Shown: one piece after another, positions 36,940-48,253 of the stretch
Layout: each line of letters starts with the position of its first letter
How positions within the stretch are numbered: the stretch's first letter is position 1
Source of the DNA: Isoperla grammatica
Lineage: Eukaryota; Arthropoda; Insecta; Plecoptera; Perlodidae
Assembly: GCA_945910005.1 (NCBI GenBank)
Contig: OX246746.1
Span: 43,973,690-44,037,689, forward strand
Length of the DNA stretch: 64,000 nucleotides
Reading direction: 5' to 3'
The notes under the pieces: generated by a model
Databases searched by the model: none
Seen by the model: only the letters and a program-made list of their open reading frames with translations
What the model was told of the DNA's origin: nothing
Position numbers and translations under genes: made by a program

Positions 36940-37431
36940 TAGAGGTCTGCACGGGTACGGGCCTTGATATGTTTATTAAAACGGCCCCGGGCCGGGCCTG
37001 GGCCTACATATCACTGACCGAGGAGAGATTTATCGGGCTTTTTTAATTTTTTTTTAATTGCAATGAAAGAAAAGTAATGTTATTTTACCAACATTTCCGA
37101 AACTTAAAACAAACCCGAAATAGTATAAACTTCCGGTCACAACATTTGTGTTGTAATTTTTTTCGATACATACTTTCACTGGCAATAGTTACTAATTTCG
37201 TTTCATCTAATCTCCTTTTTGTTCCCACCCTGTCGTTCGTATTCCTTGTCAAATACCATAGAAATCAACTGGCTGCTTTAACAGTTGAACGGACTTTTAC
37301 GGGCCAATTTACACTTCAGGAGGGCCTGGGATTTGATTAGCTTACTCAGTACGGGCCGGTACGGGCCCGGGCCTGAAATACCGGGCCCAGGCCAGGCATC
37401 TATATTTAGGCCCGTGCAGACCTCTTAACGA
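36940..37431. mobile_element. hAT-like element with GGGCCCGGG arrays, copy 1
   Basis: Left tip TAGAGGTCTGCACGGGTA; right side CCCGTGCAGACCTCT followed by TAACGA. Flanked by ACGGTGCC (36932-36939 and 37432-37439). The ends are arrays of CGGGCC / GGCCCG words, the middle is AT-rich. The middle is near-identical to copy 2 at 53383-53863, so the two are recent siblings. Confidence 0.87.
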
Positions 37432-37439
37432 ACGGTGCC

Positions 37440-40400
37440 CCTCTCAGACTGACCGGAGTGGTGGTAGGTCTACGATGGTACGATAGCAATGTCACGTACC
37501 CCACCTCCTGATCATTACCCACCTGTGTTAATATCAATGGACGGGTACCCATTAAGAGCACTAGTATCTGTCCCGAACTACTCTTTTATGATATCAACAA
37601 TAGTTGTCAATGTAAAAATATATGTAGGTATAGTTACTTATTATGTATGACATAGAAACAATTATTATTTACTCATTGATATTATATTTGTATTAGTAGC
37701 ATTATTGCCATGGCTGAATTATTAGTGAGCGCGAGACTGTTTTTAATTTGGAAGATCCAAGTTAGACATCTATTGGGGTTCCTTTTATTTTTTTGTAACT
37801 TGCCAGTTCGTAATTGATTAAATGTTTTGATGTTATACATCAAGCTATATTTCCTATTTAGATCAAATATGTATATGTAATGAGAGCCCTATCCATTCCC
37901 CATGAGCCATATCCCACAAAATTGTATTAGCCAAACAAGAGCATATTAAAACGAAATTTAGAAAAACAGGTGAATTGTTACTAAGTGATAGCCTGTCTAA
38001 GGGTACTGATCAGCATTCGAAATATTGTATTTTTATTATAATTTTAATTTTAATTTTGAGAAGGAACAGTGTATAGTCCAATAACTTTTCTTATAATAAT
38101 ATCATTGTAGGCCTAGTGATATCCGACTCTTTTTAAGAGTACCGTATGGGATAAAAAAAACAATCGTCGAAGTCGTATAAGAAAATTTAAAATTAATCTC
38201 GATAATATCTACATCAAATTAAATAGCTTTAGGTTAACCTAACTTCTTTCTAAAGCCCACATTATTGGCTTATTAAGGCATCAAGTCTTAAGGAGGCTCC
38301 CTTATAAGTAGCTCACTTACAAAAGAAATTGTTCAAACGTCTCTGGATAGTAGAGAATTGGATGCTTTACAATAATATCAAAAGGAAACAGCACCATCGT
38401 GTGCTCAATTTTTTTAAATATTTAATATGAAATCCCACCTATCCCTCAAATGTTAAACACAAAGAAATACACACCTTGACATTTAGAGATCCAGATTCTG
38501 TATAATCCAATCAATTTCATTAAAAAAATAAAATACGATAGAAAAATTAGCATTGTAATTGAATGGTAAAAACGAATGATGGGCAACGTCTGCAAATTTA
38601 GAAATTATAAAGGTGAGAAGTCACCTCGTGATGAAATAATAATCCAGTGCTCGACTATATAGGCCTAGTATAAATTATGATGAGCACAAAGAGCTTATTT
38701 TTAAAACCTAGATCCATAGCTTTATGAAGTCTCTAAAATTGAAACGCTTCAAAATTCCAAACAAGGCATTCTTGAACAAGGCATCACAGGCATCATACAT
38801 GTGGTCAGTATTTATTGTTAGTCACCTAGTGAAGAACTTGCTTACAATCAATCACATAAATCTAGTGTATTCTAGTGGTAGATGTGGTAACAATTAAGAA
38901 ATACTAAACAATGTGATAGTCTCTGCATGTTCACCTAAATAAATACAGCATTTACTATCTTATCTATTTAAACACAAAAACAGGAAAGGTGAAAAATAAC
39001 TAGCAATCACATTTTGAATTTGTAATATTATTGTCAACCAAATACAAATGTATTTGTGCAGACTCTCATTACATCACAAGAAAGAAACAGAACATGGTTT
39101 TCAGTTCATCTATCATTAAGTCAACCTCTGCTCTGACATTGTATAAGGCTAAGCCTACTTAAAATGGTAATAATAAAAAAATGCAATGATGTACATTGTA
39201 GCCAAGTATTAACAAGGCTGGAAGTGGTTCACATACAGTTATATAAACCATGTTTATTGTTTAAGGCATGGAGGGATATGATCAATAGCCCTAATATCTG
39301 GGCCTAATTTAGTTTCTGATACAAGTGGTAAACATAATCCATTGTCATCACTGTTCTTGGACTTGGAAACTTTTGTAATCTTATCTCCGAAGAAAAGACT
39401 TTGTATGGTACTTAAATCTTCAAGGCTGTTTAATGAACAATGTCCTCGTAGTCAGCTTTGTTAGCCAGCTTTATTTGTAGGTAGGGCCTATACTTGCGGT
39501 AGGACCTACTGCTATCTTAGTTATAAACCATTGGATTATATGCGACATTATGTCGTAACATATATTGATCATAAAGTAGGTTGTCACGACTTTTGCTCTT
39601 ACTAACTTGAAATAAAAAACTATGCAAATCAGTTGGTGTCAAAACTACAGGTCTGGTAAAAACTTTATCAATAGGCATGTTCCCTTCATCCACGTATGGT
39701 ACTGGAAACTGGTGGATTTTGAGAGGCTGTTTCACATTTACTATTTTACATACCTAGCAACAAAAATGTAGTCACGCTAGTTTGATTATTAAAAATAGCA
39801 ATATAGGTATCCCTGTTTTCTTTGTGGAGTGATTATTTACGTTGTTTAGTAAAATCTGCACACTTGTATGCTCTCTCCTCGTTCTTGAATCTATTGGGTA
39901 CCAATGTATGATTCAAAGTTTTTACACTTCTTTAGTTGCTTTAAGGTAAATTAGCCATTATCCTATGGAATTCCAAGTACCAAAATTGCTATTGGGCTAC
40001 TTAACAAGTAAATCTCCTCCTCATAACCACATTTATGTGTAGGCTTAGCAGTATATATGTAAGCAAATTTCAGAAAGGTCAGTGTCTTCAGACATAGGCC
40101 TACAAGTGCATAAACAAAATATAGTAGCCCCACCGAAAGCACTCGCATACCGATCTCAGGTCATTGTCTACTGCCCCTTTCAACCATGCCAATTGAAAGA
40201 AAATCAACAGATACCTGGCGTTCTTTCACACATTCGTAAATGCATGGTTCGACTTAGTCGAGTGCACAGGCGGTTTGGCCACACCCACCGTTACAGGTAA
40301 CCAACGGAAGGTTTTAAATTACCCCCAATGGACCTGTTTAGATTAGATGGTAAGAATTAGCGAAGTAGAAAATTAAGTTGTCACCTTGGACTCGGCTGTG

Positions 40401-40713
40401 TCGTAAGTATCAGAATACTTTCGTTGGGGCAACTTTAACTGAGGAACACCGAGCAATCTACACACACACAACACACCCTTCCCAAAAACGTTTACCATGT
40501 GAATTTAAGCAAAACATTTCATAAAATTATTAATGATGATATTTAAGAGAAAGAAATAGTATTAAGCCAAACGCAAATAGAAACCACATTTTCTTGCTGT
40601 AAATATTACGCAAGATGCAGATAGGGGTTTTAACTTTCCAACCAAAAATGAACCATTGATCAGTGTTCCCAATTGGACATTGTTAGATCCAACACCAAGA
40701 AGAGCAATCAAAC
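37440..40713. other. GPD1 intron 3 sequence, no clear element
   Basis: Mostly AT-rich without paired ends. One minus-strand frame at 39735-39517 (72 codons; begins MKQPLKIHQFPVPYVDEGNM) looks more protein-like than its surroundings but matches nothing I know. Confidence 0.4.
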
Positions 40714-40854
40714 CTTGATAAGGGAGAGTGCAACTGCATTAGGCTTGATCTTGCCCAAGAGGGTTCCGCACAGAGTTGGCACAAACTGATGTGGGACAAC
40801 AAAAATAAGGATGTCTGCTTCTTGAGCTGCTTCCACCACATCAGGAATGGCCAC
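40714..40854 (-). CDS. GPD1: GPD1 exon 3: Rossmann fold, ends at catalytic Lys
   Basis: This 141-bp exon encodes 47 residues, from [20 protein letters not shown] through [10 protein letters not shown] to ALSLIK. The [11 protein letters not shown] stretch is the beta strand and turn around the NAD site. The terminal Lys corresponds, by my alignment from memory, to human GPD1 Lys120, one of the substrate-site lysines. The acceptor is TTGTAG. The donor is AAG followed by GTTTGA, a weak 5' splice site compared with the others in this gene, so some skipping or retention is possible. Both edges are phase 0, so skipping would keep the frame but remove part of the NAD fold. Confidence 0.95.
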
Positions 40855-42244
40855 CTACAAAAGAAAACAAACTTATTTCACTTCATTGCCATTTGCCAAG
40901 ACAAGAATCACTCAACATCAGGACCACTTCTATACAAGAAACTTAACTACATTATCCTAAGCAATACCATATTGTGAAGCAAGTCGAGGCTAACTTGCTA
41001 ACTTAACATGTTTGTATTTATATCTTGAGAACATTCAAGATATATTGAAAAAGTGATTCATCCCAATAATTTGGTTTTGAATCAGCTAAAGATTGAATTT
41101 AAAACTTTCAAATATTGCAATTGTTATGATCTTTATTCCTGTAATTAATTCAGAAATCTATAATTAATCATTATTATTAAATAAGAAATAGCCTAATGAT
41201 AGTAAAAATTGCATTATCTGAAATTTTATTTGTTATTAAAACAATTAATTGTATATTAATTTAAATTCAATAATTTATGATTAATTACAGAAATAATATC
41301 TTAGAAATTATAATACAGTATTTGGAAGTTTTTAACTCACTGTTAAGCTGATACAAAACCAAATCTATCCTCAAGATATCAATAAGATACCGGTTATTTT
41401 GTATAGTTTAATATTGCGAACTACCCATTGCCGTTATGGGCTCAGTCATCTAAAAATAACTAAAGAAAATATTACTAATAATTATTAATTAGGAAAGACT
41501 ACCACCAATATTAAAACCGTGCCAAATGACTGATCTCAATAATGCTGTACACCACATCAAAACAGTGAAAAACGTGCTCGATTTGGCTTCGAAGAACTCG
41601 ATACTGTGTGCTGAAAAAGATTTGTCATAATTGTAGTTAGCCTATCAGGGTAAGTATTTCAAATTTACTTTGTAATTTTAAGTAAATTCCAAATACAAAT
41701 TAGTGAAATTACAGGCTGCTATTAATAAAAGAAGACAATTTTTTTACAGACTTTCTCCCCCACCCAAATTGACCCCAGTTTTCACTTTTTATACGTGGTG
41801 ACTAGTGAAGCATTATTGAGATATGATTACAAACCGGTAATCTCACCGAGTTTTAATATTGGGAATAGTCCTTCTAATTAAGAGATCAAATGGGCCAAAT
41901 ATGTATAGCCTATATGGTAACCAATAAAGACAACAGCTTAGCCTATATTTAGCTCTTTAACTTGTGATATGGTACTTCCTTGAGATATCTAGGGCCTTCA
42001 AAAAGGATGTTGATCTCAGTATGCCAAAGTGGAAATTAGGGAAGCTAGGTTTTATTAGGTTTGAATACAACCGCATACATTAAGAGAAAGTTTGAGAAAC
42101 ATGACAAGTAGCAGCTTGGGTCAACTATAAGTTACGGTAATGGTTGTCCTTTGATTTGATTGCCATGCACCCTTTTCCTTGAGAAATAAAGACAATTATT
42201 AATATCATTATTAAATAAAATAAATAAATAAATTCACATTCAGA
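40855..42244. other. GPD1 intron 2 sequence, no clear element
   Basis: Very AT-rich around 41100-41340; nothing supportable. Confidence 0.5.
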
Positions 42245-43150
42245 GTCTACCCACTCAGTAATTAAACTGATTTGCAGTGGGGGACTTTAATTTAAAGTGA
42301 CTAAACCAACCCTGTAGGCTTCGAACACCATCGACGAGTGAGCGATAACCAATCAAAGATCGATATTTCAAATACGAAACATATGAATCAGTGATTGGAA
42401 AGTGCGAACACCTGCGGACAAATGCCAGAATCAACAAGGCCGATTCAGAACAACTTTGAATTTATTAAGTGCTTCGTTGCTAGGACGGCTCCAAAGTCAC
42501 CGTTTACTTATTCCTAAGCCAAGAAGTAATGGAATTGAATCCAGATTAGAAGTTAAAAAACTTCTGCCTGAAGCGGGATTTGAACCCGGGACCTACTACT
42601 AAGTAGTAACTGAATAAATGATGGATCAATGTCTTCAGCTTAACACACCAGACCAGGCCTGGGCAACCTTTTTCATCCGCGGGCCAAATTCTGATTTTCT
42701 GCATGTGCTGCGGGCCAAATTACTAGTGCGTGCATATTTTAAAAGTGAAAAACGGGACAAAGCAGCTATCAGTAGCAAACTTTGAGGTGTCCATTTTTGT
42801 GAGCTGCAAGGGGTCTGGGGCAAAGCCCCAGTCTCGGCATAGGCGAAAAACCGTTGCGCTATTTTTATCATGACAGCATTTACAACAATCTGAGCAAGGA
42901 AGTAAGGTTAATTTTGTGTGAATTATCAAATTCAAATTTGAATGAAAGTTTATTTATTGCAATTCACAGTCGATAGTATAGGCTACACACTCAACCATAC
43001 ACAAAATTTAAACATTTTTTCAAAACCAAACTGTGGGCTATGTGGGCTATATATAATGGTGTCTTCACACAGTCTCGTGGGCCGCATTAAAAAGTAAGGA
43101 AGGCCGAGTTGCCCAGGCCTGCACTAGACAATGATTTCACTGGACAGTAA
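42245..43150 (-). repeat. tRNA-derived SINE, family A, split by a hAT insertion
   Basis: On the minus strand, beginning within about 43122-43150 and resuming at 42645, it has the A-box-like TTGTCTAGTGTGTTAAGC (interrupted by the hAT element at 42654-43121), B box GGGTTCAAATCCCGC (about 42573-42587), then the body with GACTTTGGAGCCGTCCTAGC, and the tail ending in ACTGAGTGGGTAGAC at 42247. It is almost identical over about 350 bp to the opposite-strand copy at 43771-44140, so the two form a large inverted repeat. Confidence 0.8.
42654..43121. mobile_element. hAT-like MITE with CAGGCCTGGGCAAC ends
   Basis: CAGGCCTGGGCAACCT and AGTTGCCCAGGCCTG are flanked by CACCAGAC (42646-42653) and CACTAGAC (43122-43129), an 8-bp duplication with one change. 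Subterminal words GCGGGCCAAATT and GTGGGCCGCATT are mirrored. The interior at about 42805-42870 carries the shared module with GGGGTCTGGGGCAAAGCCCC. It interrupts the head of the SINE. Confidence 0.88.
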
Positions 43151-43435
43151 CTAAATGTGTCACTAGCATAGAAAATAGAATGTTAAACTTAACACAAGCT
43201 AAATGCATTACGGTAGTACCAGAGATGATAAAGAAGTTTCACCTTTGGGGAGGTCTTCCAACTTCGAAAAAAAAAAACGTAACAGCAGACAATAGCGATC
43301 CATGTTTTGGTTGTCATAGCTACGACGATCACAGTCTGCTGAATGTGAATCAGGAGTTGGTGATTCATATCTAGCAGGCTATGATAACAATAAACAAAAG
43401 CAAAGAGCTGCTCGGCTGTTAAGTGACGTGTTCCA

Positions 43436-43660
43436 GATTATCTAGGACAGTCCAATTTTTTTTACTCTCTGTCCTGGCAACCCGAGGACTTTTTGGAAAC
43501 CACTCAAATGTCTTGGAATTGAGATATACATTCGTGAAGTCCTGGATTGTATTGACGTGATACGAGTGATGGAGAATGTGGGCATCCGCTGACCGACCTC
43601 AGCCTTGCCTGTTCTCCTTCCGCCAAGGGTTTGGATTTTTTACAGTACCGACCACTTTCT
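43436..43660 (+). repeat. Conserved module upstream of SINE family A, copy 1
   Basis: Words GACTTTTTGGAAACCACTCA, GCCTTGCCTGTTCTCC and CCGCCAAGGG recur, complemented and in the same relative order and orientation to the SINE, at 58140-58390. Distance to the SINE head is about 110 bp here. Function unknown. Confidence 0.65.
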
Positions 43661-43770
43661 CAGTTACTAACCATAATATGTATTAATGACAATATCCACA
43701 AATCATAAATTGCAAGATTATCCCATTCAAATGTCTTAATTCTAAAATGCTTAAACTACGTTTATGCAGA

Positions 43771-44140
43771 AGGTCCCGGGTTCAAATCCCGCTTCAGGCA
43801 GAAGATTTTTAACTTCCAATGTGGATTCAATTCTATTACTTCTTGGCTTAGGAATTAGTAAACGGTGACTTTGGAGCCGTCCTAGCAACGAAGCACTCAA
43901 TAAATTCAAAGTTGTTCTGAATCGGCCTTGTTAATTCTGGCATTTTGTCCGCAGGTGTTCGCACTGTCCAATCACTGATTCATATGTTTCGTATTTGAAA
44001 TATCGATCTTTGATTGGTTATCGCTCACTCGTCGATGGTGTTCGAAGCCTACAGGGTTGGTTTAGTCACTTTCAATTAAAGTCCCCCACTGCAAATCAGT
44101 TTAGTTACTGAGTGGGTAGACTCTAAATGTGAATTTATTT
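43771..44140 (+). repeat. tRNA-derived SINE, family A, plus-strand copy
   Basis: B-box region GGTCCCGGGTTCAAATCCCG at about 43773, body GTGACTTTGGAGCCGTCCTA, and tail TTACTGAGTGGGTAGACTCT. Only the T-arm half of a tRNA is evident, so it is not a tRNA gene. It is inverted relative to 42245-42602. Confidence 0.82.
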
Positions 44141-44191
44141 ATTTTTTATTTTATTTAATTATTGTGTGAGGAGGCATTCTCTCCACACACC

Positions 44192-44466
44192 GATAGAGGT
44201 GGCTCAGCGGTAAGACACGAGACTCTAATTTGGGAGGTCGCCGGTTTGATTGGCCGGCCACCGGCAGTTCTGACTGAAGGTTTTTTCCGAGGTTTTCCTC
44301 AGTCGCAAAGGCGAATGCTGGGACTGAGTCATACTATCAGCCCTAGGACATTCCTTCCCGACTATCCAAACACCCTAACATACCTAGTTAGTCACCTGAA
44401 GAGGGGCACATCAGGTAAAGCTGGTGTGCACCCTATAACAGGGATTCCTACAAAAATTATTAAATT
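44192..44466 (+). repeat. tRNA-derived SINE, family B, with 16-bp target duplication
   Basis: A box TGGCTCAGCGGTAAGACACG and B-box-like GGTTTGATTGG are spaced as in a tRNA, followed by a body with GAGGTTTTCCTCAGTCGCAA and AAGGCGAATGCTGGGAC. A perfect 16-bp direct repeat, ATTCTCTCCACACACC, flanks it (44176-44191 and 44467-44482), the signature of LINE-driven insertion. The body wording resembles SINEs I associate with insects, which is a weak hint. Confidence 0.88.
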
Positions 44467-44670
44467 ATTCTCTCCACACACCCCATTGGTGCCACATTCA
44501 AGCAATTATTTCCTGTAATGTATTGTAACCCCGCCCCATTTGCATGCCTATCAGCTATTGCTTTTATGTAGTACAGTAGCTAGTTTCTCTTTACTATGAA
44601 CTCGAATACATTCTAGTAGGGATGCACAAGGCAATCAAAATTATTATAATCAATAGATAATCAAAATATC

Positions 44671-45212
44671 TAGGGGTGTGCGAACCCGTTCGAAAACGAA
44701 TCGAACTCGAACCAACTTTAAAAGTTCGAGTTCGGTTCGAAAAATTTAAACCATGTTCGAAAACGAACTATTTAAATTTGCCGCCTTCCAGCCTAAAGTC
44801 AAACTGTTGGGCTAGGCAATGCCTTCTAAATTGCCATTCACAACCTGTTGTAAGTAACAGAACAAAGGCAGTGCCTTTTCGGGCCCCATTGTCCCTCTTT
44901 ATCCTGTTAGTGTTCCGTTTGAGCCTGCCTAAACTTGATTTTAACTCTTTGATGTGTTCCGGGCTCGTAAATAATGTTTTTCAGTCACATTTAAGTTATA
45001 AATATTTTAGAAAAATGGAATCAGCACCATCAACAAGTAAAACCAATTTATTCGCATGATCATATTTCTTCTCCCATTTACACTACAGTAGTTTTAACCA
45101 CAACTTTAGAAACTTTAAAGAAAGTTCGAAGTTCGGAGTTCGAAGTTCGGTCTGATATAAAGGTTCGGTTCGAAGTTTGGTTCGAAAAAAAATGAGGGTT
45201 TGCACACCCCTA
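44671..45212. mobile_element. hAT-like element with TTCGAAC arrays
   Basis: TAGGGGTGTGCGAACC and GGGTTTGCACACCCCTA are flanked by AAAATATC (44663-44670) and GAAATATC (45213-45220). Arrays of GTTCGAA / TTCGAAC words line both ends. No transposase. Confidence 0.88.
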
Positions 45213-45401
45213 GAAATATCCATCAACATATAAAAAACTGACTTTAATACTGTTAATTTTTATTTAGAGAAACAAAGCATAGAGGTCTTAAGTGTCTTGG
45301 AACTGAAATATGTAGTTTGTATGCATTTTGATTAGTACAGTACATTTAACCTTCATTATGTATAATAAACCTTTCTCCTCAATAATTGATAATTTTTAAT
45401 A

Positions 45402-45989
45402 CAGAAGGGTCCCTCTAATCCGGTATTCTGAATAATCTGGGGTGGCCCGATTTTTTTTGTGATCAATGTTTGTGGAAATGGCAGACGGAGTCTGTGGGTG
45501 CACTTCATCGCTCTGTTTATTGCTTAATGCTTTGTGGGGTAGTAGGGGTAGCTACTCCCCTCTCCAGCCATTGGCGAGTGTGCTAGAAATACACGATACC
45601 CGAAGGTGACTATATATTAGAATCTTTGGGGCTACCTGTCAAGTCCAACGTCAAACTACCTTATTATAACTCAATTCAATTCAATTTAACTTAACTTATT
45701 TATTCTTTTCAAAAAAAAAACAATACAAATACAAATAACATAACATATGTTGAAAGTACTATGTATGAAAAGAAGCCTACATAGGGTCACACCTCGTGTG
45801 TGGGCTGATTGTTTTTAAAGTTGCAAGAAGACAGATTTATCCCCCATAAAGTGACACCAATAATGTTTAAGCCCTTTCTAAATGTAGGCTATACAGTGAT
45901 AAGAAGTGATAACCAGGTACTAATCCAGGTTTTTTCCATAATCCGGCCACCACCGGTCCAAATTACCTGAGATAAGAGAGACTCTACTG
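45402..45989. mobile_element. TA-flanked Tigger-like MITE
   Basis: CAGAAGGGTCCCTCTAATCC at the left mirrors the right side, which ends GATAAGAGAGACTCTACTG, with ATAATCCGGCCACC / GGTGGCCCGAT just inside. TA flanks both sides (45400-45401, 45990-45991). 588 bp, no transposase. It lies about 60 bp from GPD1 exon 2 on its downstream (intron 2) side. Confidence 0.8.
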
Positions 45990-46051
45990 TATGTCAATGT
46001 GCATCCCTACTTTCTAATGCTATTGAAAGTATAATAGGATTCTGGACTCAC

Positions 46052-46229
46052 CACATTAGGAGGAATCTTGTGACCTGGTAGGTATTTCACATTTTCATGG
46101 GTCTCGTTTATGATCTCAGTAAGCTTCTTACCATTGACCAACTCTTCGTACACATACATGGTAACATGTTCATGAATACTGTCATGTCGCTGAGCATTAA
46201 ACCCAACAATCTTCGCTATAGCCGAACCC
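46052..46229 (-). CDS. GPD1: GPD1 exon 2: NAD-binding Rossmann fold, N-terminal part
   Basis: This 178-bp exon begins with the last base of the Trp codon of the GSGNW loop and then encodes 59 residues. It starts GSAIAKIVG, continues through TMYVYEEL and [20 protein letters not shown], and ends PPNV. This is the diagnostic first block of animal GPD1. The acceptor reads CTTTTCAG and the donor GTGAGT. The exon carries the helix after the Gly-rich dinucleotide loop and the family-specific KYLPGHK segment. It needs an upstream exon with a split Trp codon (phase 2), which is not identified here. Confidence 0.95.
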
Positions 46230-46324
46230 CTGAAAAGAAAGTTCAATTAGGTTCTACAGTTAACATCTTCACAGAAAAAGGGTTGTCTTACATTTAAAAA
46301 GTACAATCAGATTGTATTTTTTAA

Positions 46325-46615
46325 AAATAATATCTCTAGAATGCTACACGAAATTGAAAATCGAGTCTACAGCGCACTGTGGTATGGTAAGCCCTACACA
46401 CTGAATGCTAAATGTATCTTACATTATAATCCGTATGGTTATTACTTGTATTTAATTTTTATTACTAACTATGGATTTAATAATCAAATTATCTACTCTA
46501 CTGATTATAATATAGATATATTTATCAGTCAGTAGTAAGGCTTACCAAACCATATTGTGCTATAAAATCAGATTTCCAACTTCGAGTACAGCATTGTTGA
46601 GAATAGAGATATAAT
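46325..46615. repeat. Short palindromic MITE, family P, copy 2
   Basis: Same order of words as 10752-11010: TATCTCTAGAATGCTACACG with GAAAATCGAGTCTACAG at the left, mirrored by AAATCAGATTTCCAACTTCG and AGCATTGTTGAGA at the right; AAGCCCTACACACTGAATGC inside. About 95 bp upstream of GPD1 exon 2, in intron 1. Confidence 0.65.
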
Positions 46616-47790
46616 AAGAAAATCAAAATGAAGTGCAATTTTTATGTTGAGAGCACAGCTCATTAAGTTTGTTTTCTACATTCATCCCTTAATCGGTGCA
46701 GCTATTGTAGTGTATTGTAGCTATTGTATTGTAGTGCAGTCCCTAGTAGGATGTCAGTTAATCAGTGTTCAGAAAATTAAAGAAAAGTAAATGCAAATGC
46801 CTGTGGTAGTGTAAGATTGCACCTATTATATGATCATACAGGTCGACTGTAACAAGCATGTCATTGGACAACAGGTAACAGAGAATTACAATTTCAATGT
46901 GCCAGCCTGATGAATGCAGACCTAAGCCTACATCTAGTATTTAATTTACAATGTGTTAGAAGAGAACTGGTCACTGCCTATCATAAGAGGCGACAGGGCC
47001 CAACGGTATACGATATAACCAAACGTTTGAGTATGTTGTTACAAGCTGAAGCACAAAATAATTTTTTTTTTAAGTAAGAAATAATATTTACCTAATAGGT
47101 CTACTGTATAGCAAAAGCAACATTCAATCATATATTACACAATTACATGGTAAAGCAGAAGCAAATTCTGCAATAACATTTCTTAAATAGGTATCATGGG
47201 TCCCACTTGTATTGAATATTTTCTAGTCATCAGGTTAGTCCTTGGTCAGCTTTTTCCTTAGCCCATATTATATGCACGTTTTATTTTAAAAGATATCTTG
47301 CAAGTGGGGATCTGGGTCTGATATCACTTTTGCATTATGTTCAGTTTTAACTGTGCATCATCCATATCATACTAACTTGGAATATAATATTATGTTGTGC
47401 ATTTAAAATAAATAATACTGTAATCATAATAACAGTAATAATAACTGTTCGCCTCAGTTTGTTTCTACACACCCTGTATTGCATTCTCTCTACCTATTCA
47501 CCCCTCATACCCCTCCTATGCTGTGTACTTGTATACGTCACTAGTATAGTATCCCAGTTAGTGAACGTGAACGTCCCTTGTTGATCACGCCACGCAGAGG
47601 AAAGTCAAGTTCACAAGTGTTCCCAAGTCAATATCTCAACAATGCTTACATACATCAACGCACCTTCACCTTAGTAACTAGACGCCCACCTTCAAGACGC
47701 CACCAGTAAGTGACAACACAATTACACAGCTCCATAATATCTCTCTCTCTTGTTCTCACCCCTTTCACATACATCATCATCCACTTCCTC
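46616..47790. other. GPD1 intron 1 sequence, no clear element
   Basis: AT-rich and non-coding; no paired repeats identified. Confidence 0.45.
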
Positions 47791-47794
47791 ATTT

Positions 47795-48100
47795 GAGCTA
47801 GGGGGGGAGGATAGGAAGGAACCAACAGCTTACCTTGTAGTAGTTGCGGCCTTCGGAGTCTATAGAAACACAAAAAAGATATAAACAAATTGTCGAGACA
47901 GTTTCGGCCTGACGTGGCCTGGATCACCCGACGAAGGTGGCTTTCCTCCACCTTCGTCGGGTGATCAAGGCCACGTCAGGCCGAAACTGTCTCGACGTTT
48001 TGTTTATATCTTTTTTGTGTTTCTATCGACTCCGAAGGCCGCAACTACTACAAGGTAAGCTGTTGGTTGATGGTTCCTTCCTATCCTTCCCCCCTAGCTC
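47795..48100. repeat. Near-perfect palindrome with 7-base loop
   Basis: The left arm (about 47795-47940) and right arm (47948 to about 48100) are inverted copies meeting at the loop CTTTCCT. Words such as CCACCTTCGTCGGGTGATCA and GGCCACGTCAGGCCGAAACT are mirrored, with few differences (for example TCGAGACAG / CTGTCTCGACG). GGTGATCAAGGCC-ACGTC-AGGCCGAAAC resembles a degenerate hammerhead core, as in the 54-bp units at 3.5 kb. Open frames here are mirror images on the two strands and are not genes. Confidence 0.85.
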
Positions 48101-48253
48101 AAACCTAGTCGTTAGGCAAACTTACACATTCACACCACTTCCTCATTTGCAATTCCTAGCTGTTGAGTTTCTTCTCAGCCCTTTCTCAGCAGCCGGGCGC
48201 CAACAATAATAATAATAGCTAATAATTGATACTACGATCTTCAAGCAGACAAA

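Larger units (their letters stand above)
18953..46229 (-). other. GPD1: GPD1/Gpdh gene span (exons 2-7)
   Basis: This is the span of the cytosolic glycerol-3-phosphate dehydrogenase gene. The enzyme interconverts dihydroxyacetone phosphate and glycerol-3-phosphate with NADH, linking glycolysis to lipid synthesis and the glycerophosphate shuttle. Coding pieces, in transcription order: 46229-46052, 40854-40714, 34623-34369, 25839-25609, 20263-20157 and 19049-18953. All junctions are GT-AG and in phase. Together they encode 335 residues after the split Trp codon; human GPD1 (349 aa) has 335 residues after its corresponding Trp, so nothing internal is missing. Exon 1 should end GGN-AAY-TG before a GT donor; I did not find it between 46230 and 64000, so intron 1 probably exceeds 17 kb or exon 1 is too degenerate for me to see. 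Introns are 5.5, 6.1, 8.5, 5.3 and 1.1 kb and are full of transposons. Confidence 0.93.

Noticed and set aside
43771..43800. Possible tRNA genes at the B-box sequences (3.1, 42.6, 43.8, 44.2, 58.1 kb)
   Set aside because: Only parts of tRNA are present, no full cloverleaf or acceptor stem can be drawn, and each is followed by a repeated SINE body.
47655..48209. Pair of about 90-codon frames sharing HLRRVIQATSGRNCLD-like text
   Set aside because: They are the two strands of one palindrome, read in mirror image.
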